Source: CBDDGJ01 sp965199285
GTDB taxonomy: Bacteria; Pseudomonadota; Alphaproteobacteria; RS24
NCBI GenBank assembly: GCA_965199285.1
Contig: OZ240687.1
Span: 1,364,001-1,428,000, forward strand
Direction: 5' to 3'
DNA: 64,000 bases
Shown piece by piece: positions 52,414 through 61,284 of the stretch (within the stretch, counting starts at the first letter, position 1; each line of letters opens with the position of its first letter). The notes beneath the pieces are model-generated. The model did no database searches. It had not been told where the DNA came from and saw only the letters and a list, made by a program, of their open reading frames with translations. Made by a program: the position numbers and the translations under genes.

Positions 52414-54333
52414 TTAAGACGCGTCTTTTTTCTGCTCGTCATCAACCTCTTCAAAATCCGCATCGACAATATCGGCATCATCGGCGGCGGCTGGTGCTTC
52501 TGGCGTGCCGTCCTCTGCTGCATTTTCCTGCTGCGCTTTATAGATGGTTTCACCAATTTTCATCGCCGCTTGGGTTAGCGCTTGCGTTTTTGCGGTGATG
52601 TCATCAATATCCTCACCTTCTAATGCGGTTTTAAGCTCCCCAATCGCGGCTTCGGCTGCTTGCTTATCAGCGGCCTCGACAATCTCTTCATTATCGCTAA
52701 TGCTTTTTTCGGTCGAATGAATAAGGCTTTCGGCATTATTGCGAAGCTCGACCTGTTCGCGGCGAGCTTTATCCGCCTCGGCATTGGCTTCTGCTTCCTT
52801 GACCATATTTTCAATATCATCATCTGATAAGCCGCCAGAGGCTTCAATGCGAATATTTTGTTCCTTGCCGGTTGCTTTATCGGCCGCCGAGACATTGACA
52901 ATACCATTTGCATCAATATCAAAGGTCACTTCAATTTGCGGCATGCCACGCGGGGCGGGCGGAATACCATCGAGATTAAACTGGCCGAGCATTTTATTAT
53001 CGCTCGCCATTTCACGCTCGCCCTGATAAACCGCGATGGTCACCGCCGACTGATTATCATCAGCGGTGGAAAAGACTTGCGACTTTTTCGCCGGAATGGT
53101 GGTGTTGCGGTCAATCAACCGTGTAAACACACCGCCAAGCGTTTCAATGCCCAAAGATAGCGGGGTCACATCCAGCAGCAATACATCTTTCACATCGCCT
53201 TGCAAAACACCGGCTTGAATGGCAGCGCCCATCGCCACCACCTCATCAGGGTTGACACTCATATTGGGCTCTTTGCCAAACACATCTTTTACGAAATCGC
53301 GGATGCGCGGCATTCTTGTTTGCCCACCCACCAGAACCACTTCATCAATATCACCGGCTTTGAGTTGCGCATCTTTAAGCGCGGCCTCGCATGGCTTGCG
53401 GGTGCGCTGCACCAAATCCTCAACCATAGCTTCAAAGCCCGCACGGGTAATAGTGAGGGTTAAGTGTTTTGGGCCATTTGCATCAGCCGTGATAAAGGGC
53501 AGATTCACTTCTGTCTGCGCCGAAGATGACAGCTCAATCTTGGCTTTTTCTGCCGCCTCTTTCAAGCGTTGCAGGGCGAGCTTATCTTCCCGCAAATCAA
53601 TGCCATTTTCTTTTTGGAAATTTTCCGCCAAATGGTCAACCAGCACTGTGTCAAAATCTTCGCCGCCAAGAAACGTATCGCCATTGGTGGATTTAACCTC
53701 AAACACACCATCGCCAATTTCCAGAATTGAAACATCAAACGTACCACCGCCAAGGTCATAAACCACAATGGTGCGGCCTTCTTCCTTATCCAGCCCATAA
53801 GCAAGCGCGGCGGCGGTGGGCTCATTAATAATCCGCAACACTTCGAGGCCGGCGATTTTGCCGGCATCTTTGGTGGCTTGCCGTTGGGCATCATTAAAAT
53901 AGGCGGGCACGGTGATAACCGCTTGCTCAACTTTTTCGCCAAGATGCGCTTCGGCAGTTTCTTTCATTTTTTGCAAAATCATTGCCGAGATTTGCGAGGG
54001 CGAATAGCTTTTGCCAGAAGCCTCCACCCATGCATCGCCATTATCGGCTTTGACAATTTCATAAGGCACAAGCTCTTTATCTTTTTGAGTGGCGGGATCG
54101 TTAAAAGGGCGGCCGATCAAACGCTTAATCGCGAATAATGTATTGCCCGGATTGGTCACCGCTTGCCGCTTGGCAGGCAGGCCGACAAGTTGCTCTTCCT
54201 CTTTCCCAAACGCTACAATTGACGGCGTTGTCCGCCCCCCTTCAGAATTTTCAATCACTTTCGGGGTTGCGCCATCCATAATTGAGATACAGCTATTGGT
54301 TGTTCCCAAATCAATACCGATTACTTTTGCCAT
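52414..54333 (-). CDS. dnaK: Chaperone protein DnaK (Hsp70)
   Basis: 639 residues. VIGIDLGTTNSCISIMDG, VYDLGGGTFDVSILE and VLVGGQTRMPRI are Hsp70 signatures; the C-terminal tail ends EEVDDEQKKDAS. The ATG at 54333 with AAGGAGAG before it replaces the longer open frame (to 54372). Driven by an RpoH-like promoter at 54359-54387. Confidence 0.98.
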   Translation of the reverse strand: MAKVIGIDLGTTNSCISIMDGATPKVIENSEGGRTTPSIVAFGKEEEQLVGLPAKRQAVTNPGNTLFAIKRLIGRPFNDPATQKDKELVPYEIVKADNGDAWVEASGKSYSPSQISAMILQKMKETAEAHLGEKVEQAVITVPAYFNDAQRQATKDAGKIAGLEVLRIINEPTAAALAYGLDKEEGRTIVVYDLGGGTFDVSILEIGDGVFEVKSTNGDTFLGGEDFDTVLVDHLAENFQKENGIDLREDKLALQRLKEAAEKAKIELSSSAQTEVNLPFITADANGPKHLTLTITRAGFEAMVEDLVQRTRKPCEAALKDAQLKAGDIDEVVLVGGQTRMPRIRDFVKDVFGKEPNMSVNPDEVVAMGAAIQAGVLQGDVKDVLLLDVTPLSLGIETLGGVFTRLIDRNTTIPAKKSQVFSTADDNQSAVTIAVYQGEREMASDNKMLGQFNLDGIPPAPRGMPQIEVTFDIDANGIVNVSAADKATGKEQNIRIEASGGLSDDDIENMVKEAEANAEADKARREQVELRNNAESLIHSTEKSISDNEEIVEAADKQAAEAAIGELKTALEGEDIDDITAKTQALTQAAMKIGETIYKAQQENAAEDGTPEAPAAADDADIVDADFEEVDDEQKKDAS

Positions 54334-54358
54334 TTTTCTCTCCTTAAATATGGGCTTT

Positions 54359-54387
54359 ATATAGGGAGGCAATGCACCTATAACAAG
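54359..54387 (-). promoter_or_regulatory. RpoH (sigma-32)-like promoter of dnaKJ
   Basis: Minus strand: CTTGTT (54387-54382), a 16-base spacer, and CCTATAT (54365-54359), matching the alphaproteobacterial heat-shock consensus. It is 26 bp from the dnaK ATG. The -35 element lies in the leader of the divergent alkB gene. Confidence 0.65.
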
Positions 54388-54406
54388 GGGCGAGGGGAAG
54401 ATTTTG

Positions 54407-55078
54407 ATGAAAAAGCAAAACCACTATATATTGGGGGAGGGAACCCAATATTTCCCCATATTTTGGGATAAGCCCGAACAAATCAGTATTTTGCAGCATA
54501 TTCGGGAGCTGTTGAAAATTGCGCCGTGGTTTGATCCCACCATGCCGCTCACCGGCAAAAGCTGGTCGATAAAAATGAGTAATGCAGGCACATTGGGGTG
54601 GGTATCTGACCGCAAAGGCTATCGCTATCAAGCCCACCATCCGATTACGCAAGCCGCTTGGCCGCCCATCCCTGAAATATTAATCACAGCATGGCAGAGG
54701 CTCACCCACTATCCCGCCCCGCCAGAGGTGTGTCTTATTAATTATTATCATCACGCGGCTGCAAAAATGGGCTTGCATCAAGACCGCGATGAAGTGGCGC
54801 TGGATGCGCCGATTGTCTCTTTTTCTTTGGGCGATAGCGCGCTTTTTCGAATGGGCGGGACGCGCAGGCAAGGCAAAACCCGTTCGCTGAAATTGCATAG
54901 TGGCGATGCGTTTGTGTTTGGCGGCGCGGCGCGGTTAAACTTTCACGGCCTTGACCGCATTTATTATGGCTCGTCACAATTATTATCTGCCGATACAGGC
55001 TTTCCGGATGGCGGGCGGCTAAACCTCACCTTGCGGCGGGTTAATGTCGCATCAACCGAACGAAGTGAGATAAGTTGA
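54407..55078 (+). CDS. alkB: AlkB-family DNA/RNA repair dioxygenase
   Basis: 223 residues. Fe(II)/2-oxoglutarate ligands appear as LHQDRDE (His-x-Asp), a distal His in NFHGLDRI, and RLNLTLRR (2-oxoglutarate Arg). INYYHHAAAKMG is also typical. Removes methyl lesions such as 1-methyladenine. The ATG at 54407 has GAGGGGAAG before it. The last codons lie in a perfect hairpin CGCATCAAC/GTTGATGCG that continues past the stop. Confidence 0.93.
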   Translation: MKKQNHYILGEGTQYFPIFWDKPEQISILQHIRELLKIAPWFDPTMPLTGKSWSIKMSNAGTLGWVSDRKGYRYQAHHPITQAAWPPIPEILITAWQRLTHYPAPPEVCLINYYHHAAAKMGLHQDRDEVALDAPIVSFSLGDSALFRMGGTRRQGKTRSLKLHSGDAFVFGGAARLNFHGLDRIYYGSSQLLSADTGFPDGGRLNLTLRRVNVASTERSEIS

Positions 55079-55178
55079 TGCGGGAATTTTCTCTCTCACG
55101 GCAGTGCCTTCGGCACGCCTGCGAGGGCGCGGCGAAACTATTCGCCGGAGACGCAGTCGCGTCTCTATTCCCATGTAA
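55048..55178 (+). repeat. Cluster of four hairpins at the alkB 3' end
   Basis: In sequence: CGCATCAAC/GTTGATGCG spanning the alkB stop; an imperfect stem closed by GTGCC-TTC-GGCAC; GGCGAA-ACTA-TTCGCC (perfect, 6 bp); GAGACGC-AGTC-GCGTCTC (perfect, 7 bp). The block is more G+C-rich than its surroundings. It has no T tract of the usual terminator type. It could be a REP-like insertion, a terminator cluster or the 5' part of the structured RNA that follows. Confidence 0.5.
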
Positions 55179-55199
55179 CCATCCCGTTTTGTTTCTGCG

Positions 55200-55545
55200 T
55201 TGACATCATTCCTTTTTATGATAGTCTGCTTGTAGTGCAGGCAAAATCCGGCACGGGGGATTCAAATCCCCTAATCTGATTTGGTTGCTGGCAACAGCCA
55301 TAGAACAAATTGCCATCCTAGCGTTTAGAGCGCTGGGGTGGCGACGCTATAAAATAGCCGCCTGCGGTAAAAACGTCGCGGCCGATTAATCAGATTGGTT
55401 ATTTGAACACCCCGGCACCAACTATTTTGCAAAAAATATGTTGGTTGCCATCTCACTAAATAATGTCGGGGTGGGAGTCTCATATAAAAGGCGCAAGCTA
55501 AAAAGACTCCTGAACTTAAGAAATACTACTGGCCACCCCGACACC
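55200..55545 (+). ncRNA. Highly structured RNA candidate of unknown family
   Basis: A TTGACA hexamer at 55200 precedes a run of helices: CTGC/GCAG with a seven-base loop (55226-55240); a tRNA T-arm-like GGGG-ATTCAAAT-CCCC (55256-55271); an 11-bp long-range helix 55271-55281 with 55388-55398; inside it a 12-bp hairpin 55312-55323/55331-55342 and CTAT/ATAG; then CACCCCG (55408-55414) pairing with CGGGGTG (55467-55473). The same CGGGGTG also pairs in a 10-bp helix (55465-55474 with 55533-55542), so the two are mutually exclusive. No tmRNA tag, RNase P or SRP signature is present. Confidence 0.45.
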
Positions 55546-55561
55546 ATTTTCTTTATATCGC

Positions 55562-56128
55562 TCACGGCTTTTTCGCGATGCCGACGCGGGCGGGGCGTAA
55601 TAATTTATCGCCAATCATATAGCCATGCTCAATCACGTCAATGATTGTACCTTCCGGCGCGTCCGGATGCGGCGCTTCAAACATGGCTTCATGAATATTA
55701 GGGTCAAAAACCGCTTGCTCTGCCTCAATCGCCTTAATTTTATAGCTTTCAAAAATCTGTAAAAGGGCACGCTCTGTGGTGGCGACACCTTCTAATAAAG
55801 ATTGAGTGGCAGCGTCCATATCCTGCTTTTGCTCTTCTGAAACCGCCGCTTGGGCGCGCTGCAAATTATCCAGAACCGATAACATGTCACGGGCAAATTT
55901 CATCATCCCGAATTGTGCCGCTTCGCTGCGCTCGCGTTCCGCCCGCCGCCGCGTATTTTCAAGCTCTGCCAAAGCGCGCATAAATTTATCATTGAGCGTT
56001 GCGAGCTGTTCTTCAAGGCTTGGCTCTTCGGCTTCAGACTGTGCGGCTTCAGCCTGTGTGTCTTCTGGCTTTTCTGGAGCCGCTTTGGACATATCTTCAT
56101 CTTTATCTTCGGGCGTGGTATCAGTCAT
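55562..56128 (-). CDS. grpE: Nucleotide exchange factor GrpE
   Basis: 188 residues. An acidic N-terminus and long coiled coil (LATLNDKFMRALAELENTRR) precede the beta domain with the GrpE signature (DVIEHGYMIGDKLLRPARVG). Releases ADP from DnaK. It is divergent from rph; hrcA, its frequent neighbour, is absent. Confidence 0.95.
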   Translation of the reverse strand: MTDTTPEDKDEDMSKAAPEKPEDTQAEAAQSEAEEPSLEEQLATLNDKFMRALAELENTRRRAERERSEAAQFGMMKFARDMLSVLDNLQRAQAAVSEEQKQDMDAATQSLLEGVATTERALLQIFESYKIKAIEAEQAVFDPNIHEAMFEAPHPDAPEGTIIDVIEHGYMIGDKLLRPARVGIAKKP

Positions 56129-56283
56129 CTGCTCTTATCCTCACTCATTTTCTTTTATTCCCTTACAATTAATGACCCGCCGGATAAAGAAAAAATTTAT
56201 GCGGCGCGGCACTTTTTATTGCCGATGTTTTCGAATTGCTTAAATTGCCGGAACCCTCTACATTTACGAAAAAGGAGATATAA

Positions 56284-57018
56284 ATGACCGATACCCCGCC
56301 TCATCGCCCCTCCGGACGGCGCGACAGTGAAATGCGTATTGTTTCGATTGAAACCAATGTTTCAAAACATGCGGAAGGCTCTTGCCTTATCAAATCGGGT
56401 GATACGCATGTTTTATGCACTGCCAGCGTTGAAGAGCGCGTGCCGCCATGGTTGCGCAATAGTGGCAAAGGCTGGGTGACAGCTGAATATGGCATGTTGC
56501 CGCGCGCTACGGGCAGTCGGATGCGGCGGGAAGCAGCTCTTGGGAAACAATCCGGCCGCACCCAAGAAATCCAGCGCTTGATTGGGCGGGCGTTACGGGC
56601 GGTGGTTGATTTATCGGCGCTGGGCGAACGACAAATCAGCATTGATTGTGATGTCATCCAAGCCGATGGCGGCACGCGGACGGCTGCCATTACAGGGGCG
56701 TGGGTGGCGCTTCAAATGGCGGTTAAAAAATTGCAGCAGGATAATCTGATTAAAGGTGAGGTGATGCAAGACCATGTCGCCGCCATTTCCTGCGGCATTT
56801 ATAAGGGGCTGCCGATAAGTGATCTTGATTATGCAGAAGATAGCCACGCCGATGCGGATGCAAATTTTGTGATAACCGGCGCGGGGCAGATTGTCGAAAT
56901 TCAGGCCACTGCCGAAGGGGCGGTATTTTCGGAAACCGAATTTATAACTCTGTTGAATTTGGCAAAGCAAAATATTGCCGAACTGGTGGAGCTGCAAAAA
57001 CAAGCGATTGCGGAATAA
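56284..57018 (+). CDS. rph: Ribonuclease PH
   Basis: 244 residues. Phosphate-dependent 3'-exoribonuclease for tRNA 3' maturation. RPSGRRDSEMR, TAEYGMLPRATGSR, GRTQEIQRLIGRALRAVVD and DCDVIQADGGTRTA are conserved blocks. AAAAAGGAGATATAA precedes the ATG. Its stop overlaps the rdgB start. Confidence 0.97.
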   Translation: MTDTPPHRPSGRRDSEMRIVSIETNVSKHAEGSCLIKSGDTHVLCTASVEERVPPWLRNSGKGWVTAEYGMLPRATGSRMRREAALGKQSGRTQEIQRLIGRALRAVVDLSALGERQISIDCDVIQADGGTRTAAITGAWVALQMAVKKLQQDNLIKGEVMQDHVAAISCGIYKGLPISDLDYAEDSHADADANFVITGAGQIVEIQATAEGAVFSETEFITLLNLAKQNIAELVELQKQAIAE

Positions 57019-57632
57019 TGCCACGCCGCTTTACAGATAAGACATTGATTGTCGCAAGCCATAATCAAGGCAAAGTAAAAGAGATTTCTGACCTGCTTGC
57101 CCCGTTTGGATTGGAGGTGATAAGCGCTGCTGCCTTAAACCTGCCAGAGCCGGAAGAAACTGGAAACAGCTATCAGGAAAATGCGATTTTAAAAGCTCAA
57201 GCGGCCGCGTCTGCCGCTAAACTGCCCGCTTTAGCGGATGATAGCGGTCTTTCGGTTGATTGCCTTGACGGCGCACCCGGCATTTATTCGGCGCGCTGGG
57301 CGCAAACAGAATCGGGGCGCGATTTTGCCTATGCCATGCAAAAGCTGGAAGATAAATTACAGGCGCAAGCGGCGCAAGAAAAGCCGCGCGCGCAATTTAT
57401 TTGTGCCTTATGTTTGGCGTGGCCAGATGGATATGTGGATGTTTTTGAAGGCGAAGTTACCGGTCATTTAGAGTTCCCGCCTCGTGGTGATAAAGGCTTT
57501 GGCTATGACCCTATTTTTGTCGCTCAAGGCATGAGCGAAACTTTTGCCGAAATTGAGCCGGCGCACAAACATGCCATCTCGCATCGGGCGGATGCGTTTG
57601 CCCAGCTTGTGGATGCTTGTTTTGGTGGCTGA
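57018..57632 (+). CDS. rdgB: dITP/XTP pyrophosphatase (RdgB/HAM1)
   Basis: 204 residues. Cleans the nucleotide pool of ITP and XTP. SHNQGKVKEI at the N-terminus, ADDSGLSVDCLDGAPGIYSARW and the C-terminal ISHRADAF segment are family hallmarks. The start overlaps the last base of rph, so rph-rdgB-hemW is likely one operon. Confidence 0.97.
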   Translation: MPRRFTDKTLIVASHNQGKVKEISDLLAPFGLEVISAAALNLPEPEETGNSYQENAILKAQAAASAAKLPALADDSGLSVDCLDGAPGIYSARWAQTESGRDFAYAMQKLEDKLQAQAAQEKPRAQFICALCLAWPDGYVDVFEGEVTGHLEFPPRGDKGFGYDPIFVAQGMSETFAEIEPAHKHAISHRADAFAQLVDACFGG

Positions 57633-58788
57633 CGCAAAGCTGCCAAGCCTAAGCCTTTATGTGCATTGGCCCTTTTGCACATCAATTTGCCCCTATTGTG
57701 ATTTTAACGTCCATATTGCCGCTAAGCGCAAGGGCGATGATGCGAATTTCCTGGCCGCCTATAAAGCCGAATTGGATACAGCGCATAAATATCGCCCAAA
57801 GGGGCGGATGAGTAGTATTTTTTTTGGCGGTGGCACGCCCTCGCTTATGGCTGTAGATTTATGTGCCGATATTATTGAGTATACCGATAAATTATGGGGG
57901 CTTGAAAGCGATGCAGAAATCAGTCTGGAAGCTAATCCGGACGGGCTGACAAAAGATAGATTAAAAGATTTTGCAGGCGCGGGAATTAACCGGCTGTCAT
58001 TGGGGGTGCAATCACTAGATGAAGCGGCGCTTAAAATGCTTGGCCGTCGTCACAGCCCGCAAGAGGCGCAGATTGTTTTTGAAATGGTGCAGCAGATTTT
58101 CCCCAAACAATCTTTTGATTTAATTTATGCCCGTCCGCAGCAAAAGCCCCGCGATTGGCAAGATGAGTTAACCCGCGCGCTGGCTTTTGCACCGCAGCAT
58201 ATGTCGCTCTATCAGCTGACCATTGAACCAGACACGCATTTTGCCCGCCGCGCCCAAGAGGGGCGGCTTGCCATGCCAAGCGAAGATGAGGGCGCGGTTT
58301 TTTATGAAATCACGCAGGAGCTTTGTGAGCAATATAATCTTCCGGCTTATGAAATTTCCAACCATGCCTGCACCCCCAAAGCGCAATGCCAGCATAATTT
58401 ACTGATTTGGCGCGGCGGGGATTATATTGGTATTGGCGCGGGCGCGCATGGGCGACTTACGGTCAATGGCAAAAAATATGCTTTTAGCGGTGAGAAAAAC
58501 CCGCAAAAATGGCTTAGCTTATGTCACCAAAAAGGCTCTGCTTGGGGTGAAAAAGACCAACTTTCTAATCAAGAGGTTTTTGAAGAACGGCTTTTATTGG
58601 GTTTGCGCCTGCAAGAAGGCGTGCCCCTTACCCTCATTCACTCTCATATATCAGCAGATATTTTAGCACCCTTAATCGCGCCTCTCATCACACAGGGCTA
58701 TTTGCAAAAAACCGAAAGCCACTTAAGGGCAACAAAACAAGGCTTGCCGATTATTGACCATATTTTGATGCGCTTATTGGCACGCTAG
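57613..58788 (+). CDS. hemW: Radical-SAM protein HemW
   Basis: About 391 residues. The 4Fe-4S motif CTSICPYCDFN has the C-x3-C-x2-C-x-F form typical of HemW and not of coproporphyrinogen dehydrogenase HemN. FFGGGTPSLM and LSLGVQSLDE are also typical. HemW is thought to bind haem and insert it into clients. The haem-binding motif HNxxYW reads HNLLIW here, i.e. the Tyr is Ile. Starts at 57613 (ATG) or 57625 (GTG), both overlapping rdgB. Confidence 0.9.
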   Translation: MLVLVADAKLPSLSLYVHWPFCTSICPYCDFNVHIAAKRKGDDANFLAAYKAELDTAHKYRPKGRMSSIFFGGGTPSLMAVDLCADIIEYTDKLWGLESDAEISLEANPDGLTKDRLKDFAGAGINRLSLGVQSLDEAALKMLGRRHSPQEAQIVFEMVQQIFPKQSFDLIYARPQQKPRDWQDELTRALAFAPQHMSLYQLTIEPDTHFARRAQEGRLAMPSEDEGAVFYEITQELCEQYNLPAYEISNHACTPKAQCQHNLLIWRGGDYIGIGAGAHGRLTVNGKKYAFSGEKNPQKWLSLCHQKGSAWGEKDQLSNQEVFEERLLLGLRLQEGVPLTLIHSHISADILAPLIAPLITQGYLQKTESHLRATKQGLPIIDHILMRLLAR

Positions 58789-60275
58789 GGTGTTGCAATC
58801 ATTTTTTGCACACGCACTGTATCACCGCCACCATCAGAAGGTGCAAGTGTGGGTGCTGGCTGAATCCGCGCGGCTTGCTTATATTGCTCTAACTCAATAA
58901 AATTGCGCGGAGCCGGGCTAATCAGCTTATTGCGGCGCGCGCCCACTTCCATAACCGCAAGGCCGCGCTCATTCAAACCATCTGGACGCAAACGAAAAAT
59001 CCCATCGACCCCAATAAAGCCATTCGGATCCATCAAATAAGAGGGGTGGAATGGGTTATTCTCATCTTGCGTAATTAAAGCTCCAACCATGCTCACAGCA
59101 TCATATGCCAAGCTCGCGATACGTGAAGGCTCGCTATTATAAGCCCGCTTGTAGCGGCGTACGAAAAAATTCCAGCCATCCGCAGAAGGGGCAGCAAACC
59201 ACCCACCACGCAATGGCGGTTCCTGACCTAGGCTAGGATCATCCCACAAGCCGGAGCCTAAAAATTTAACCTCACGTGGATCAACATCAAAATAGGGTAA
59301 TAAGGGCGCTAAGGTGCGCACAGCTAAGCCACCTTCCGGCAGAATAACAGCATCATAAGGCAGAGCACCATAAGTTTCGCGGCGTTCCAGTGTCTCATAA
59401 GCCTCAACCAAATCGGGAGCCGTATCGCGAAGCAAATCAAAAACATCGGCGGGATCAGTATCAATCGACACCATAGATCGCGCAACCTCGGCAAGCTCTC
59501 GCTTGCGCCGCTCAAGCTCATCCCGCCGCTGGGCATATTTTGCTAGCCTTTGCGCCGGTGCAAACATTGATTCCGTATTGCCTTCATAAACTTCCAGCTC
59601 GACAAATTCACCGCCATATTGGGGAACGACCTCGCTTAATGTTAAAAAGACACGATGTCCGAAATGATCATTTGGTAGCAGCGCGGCGATCCGCCGTTTG
59701 CCACGCGCAATCGATTCAATGACAACCCTTTCAATATTTTGCTCAGGTAAGAAACCAAGCAGCCAAACACCATCTTGCACCGCTTCCGCATCATTCGAGA
59801 ACGCGACCATGGGAATATCTTCCTCTGTAATAAGAGGCGCGGCGGCTTTCACCGAGGTTCCGAATAAAGGGCCAATGGTAATGGCGACATTTTCTGCCAG
59901 TAGCTCCCGAGCCGCAAGGCGGGCGCCCTCCGGCGTTCCCTTTGTGTCCTTAACAATAACCACGAAGTCAGAACGGTTAAGATCGAAAAGAGCAAGCTGG
60001 GCGGCATTAAACAAGTTTTCTGCCATATTGCGTATTTCAGGGTCTTGATGATCAAGTGGTAGTAATAAGCCAATTGCAATTCGTCCATCCGTACGTCTTA
60101 CATTCTTTTTCGGGATCTTACCAACCGGTTCGGTCTGGACAGATTGTACAGGAACCGCACGGGGAGACTCCTTACCCGCCTGCCCAAAACCGCCAAAATT
60201 CGCTAGGCCACCACATGAAACAAGGCCGAGTGACAGAATCGCCACAAAAGTAACTATAATTTTCTGATTACTCAT
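58785..60275 (-). CDS. Lipoprotein, LpoA-like penicillin-binding-protein activator
   Basis: 496 residues. The signal peptide ends in a lipobox LVSCGG, so Cys21 is probably acylated by Lnt, encoded elsewhere in the window. The rest is a periplasmic-binding-protein type I fold (RIAIGLLLPLDHQD, ITIGPLFGTSVKAAAPLI, RRIAALLPNDHFGHR), as in the LpoA C-terminal domain. The long LpoA N-terminal TPR domain is missing, as in other alphaproteobacterial members. It converges with hemW and overlaps its end by 4 bp. Confidence 0.85.
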   Translation of the reverse strand: MSNQKIIVTFVAILSLGLVSCGGLANFGGFGQAGKESPRAVPVQSVQTEPVGKIPKKNVRRTDGRIAIGLLLPLDHQDPEIRNMAENLFNAAQLALFDLNRSDFVVIVKDTKGTPEGARLAARELLAENVAITIGPLFGTSVKAAAPLITEEDIPMVAFSNDAEAVQDGVWLLGFLPEQNIERVVIESIARGKRRIAALLPNDHFGHRVFLTLSEVVPQYGGEFVELEVYEGNTESMFAPAQRLAKYAQRRDELERRKRELAEVARSMVSIDTDPADVFDLLRDTAPDLVEAYETLERRETYGALPYDAVILPEGGLAVRTLAPLLPYFDVDPREVKFLGSGLWDDPSLGQEPPLRGGWFAAPSADGWNFFVRRYKRAYNSEPSRIASLAYDAVSMVGALITQDENNPFHPSYLMDPNGFIGVDGIFRLRPDGLNERGLAVMEVGARRNKLISPAPRNFIELEQYKQAARIQPAPTLAPSDGGGDTVRVQKMIATP

Positions 60276-60438
60276 ATAATTTTCCGATTACCCACATAAT
60301 TGCCTTAAGAATTCGGATAATACGATATAGATATTGCCATTGCATGTAAATATATGAATAAAATCTTTTCCCCTAAATATAATATTTATGGGATATTATA
60401 ATTGGCGAACATATTTTGCTTGAAAGGGGCAAATAATC

Positions 60439-61284
60439 GTGCAGATAAAACAGCTATCACTGGCGGCGGGGTTATATATTGTCTCAACTCCGATTGGTCA
60501 TGCCCGCGACATCACCTTGCGGGCGTTGGATATATTGGCGAATGCGGATTTTATTTTTTGTGAAGACACGCGGGTGACGCGTAAGCTGATGTCGATTTAT
60601 GGCTTATCGACACCGCTAAAATCTTACCATAATCATAATGAGCAGGAAGCGGGCAAACAGATTTTGCGCGCTTTGAGGATAGGCAAGGCGGTGGCGCTGG
60701 TGAGCGATGCCGGAACCCCGCTCATTTCAGATCCGGGTTATCATATTATTCGTGAAACGGCAGAGGCGGGGCATGATATTTTCCCCATTCCAGGGGCGAG
60801 CGCACTTTTGGCAGCACTTAGCGTATCAGGCTTGCCGAGCGATAGGTTTCACTTTGTTGGCTTTTTGCCGCCCAAACCAACAGCCCTTAAAAAAGCGCTT
60901 GCCGCTTTGCCGCATGATGCGGGAACTGTTATTTTATTCGAAAGCCCGCGGCGGATAGAAAAATTACTGGCGGCGATGAGCGCCATATTTGGTGACATAG
61001 ATATTGTGCTGGCGCGTGAGCTTACCAAAAAACATGAGACGCTTTATCGCAGCAAAATCAGCACGCTTATGGCAGAGCCGCCGCCGGCGCGGGGGGAATA
61101 TGTTGTGCTCTTTACGCCGCCTACGCCACCCGAAATGTCCCTAGAGGCATTGGCGGATGACATTAAAAAACGGCGCGCCCATGAAAGCGCGAAAGATATT
61201 GCGCAAGACTTATCCGCAAAACATGGTCTTTCAAAACGCGCGCTTTATCAATATATCTTAAATGTGAAAGACGAAAATGCGTAA
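60439..61284 (+). CDS. rsmI: 16S rRNA 2'-O-methyltransferase RsmI
   Basis: 281 residues. Methylates C1402 of 16S rRNA. The tetrapyrrole-methylase fold shows LYIVSTPIGHARDITLRALDIL (read in parts VSTPIGHARDITLRAL), CEDTRVTRKL, LVSDAGTPLISDPGY and PGASALLAALSVSGLP. A GTG at 60439 is the start. Overlaps yraN by 8 bp. Confidence 0.95.
   Translation: MQIKQLSLAAGLYIVSTPIGHARDITLRALDILANADFIFCEDTRVTRKLMSIYGLSTPLKSYHNHNEQEAGKQILRALRIGKAVALVSDAGTPLISDPGYHIIRETAEAGHDIFPIPGASALLAALSVSGLPSDRFHFVGFLPPKPTALKKALAALPHDAGTVILFESPRRIEKLLAAMSAIFGDIDIVLARELTKKHETLYRSKISTLMAEPPPARGEYVVLFTPPTPPEMSLEALADDIKKRRAHESAKDIAQDLSAKHGLSKRALYQYILNVKDENA

Noticed and set aside
55200..55228. Consensus sigma-70 promoter for the structured RNA
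   Set aside because: TTGACA is perfect, but no -10 hexamer lies at 16-18 bases; the TATGAT present is only 11 bases away.
55225..55545. Two-piece (permuted) tmRNA, ssrA
   Set aside because: The size, T-arm-like hairpin and order of elements suggested it, but there is no ACCA/CCA end after the T-arm, no GGGG-type 5' acceptor strand, and no tag-like reading frame ending in Ala-Ala. A covariance-model scan would decide.
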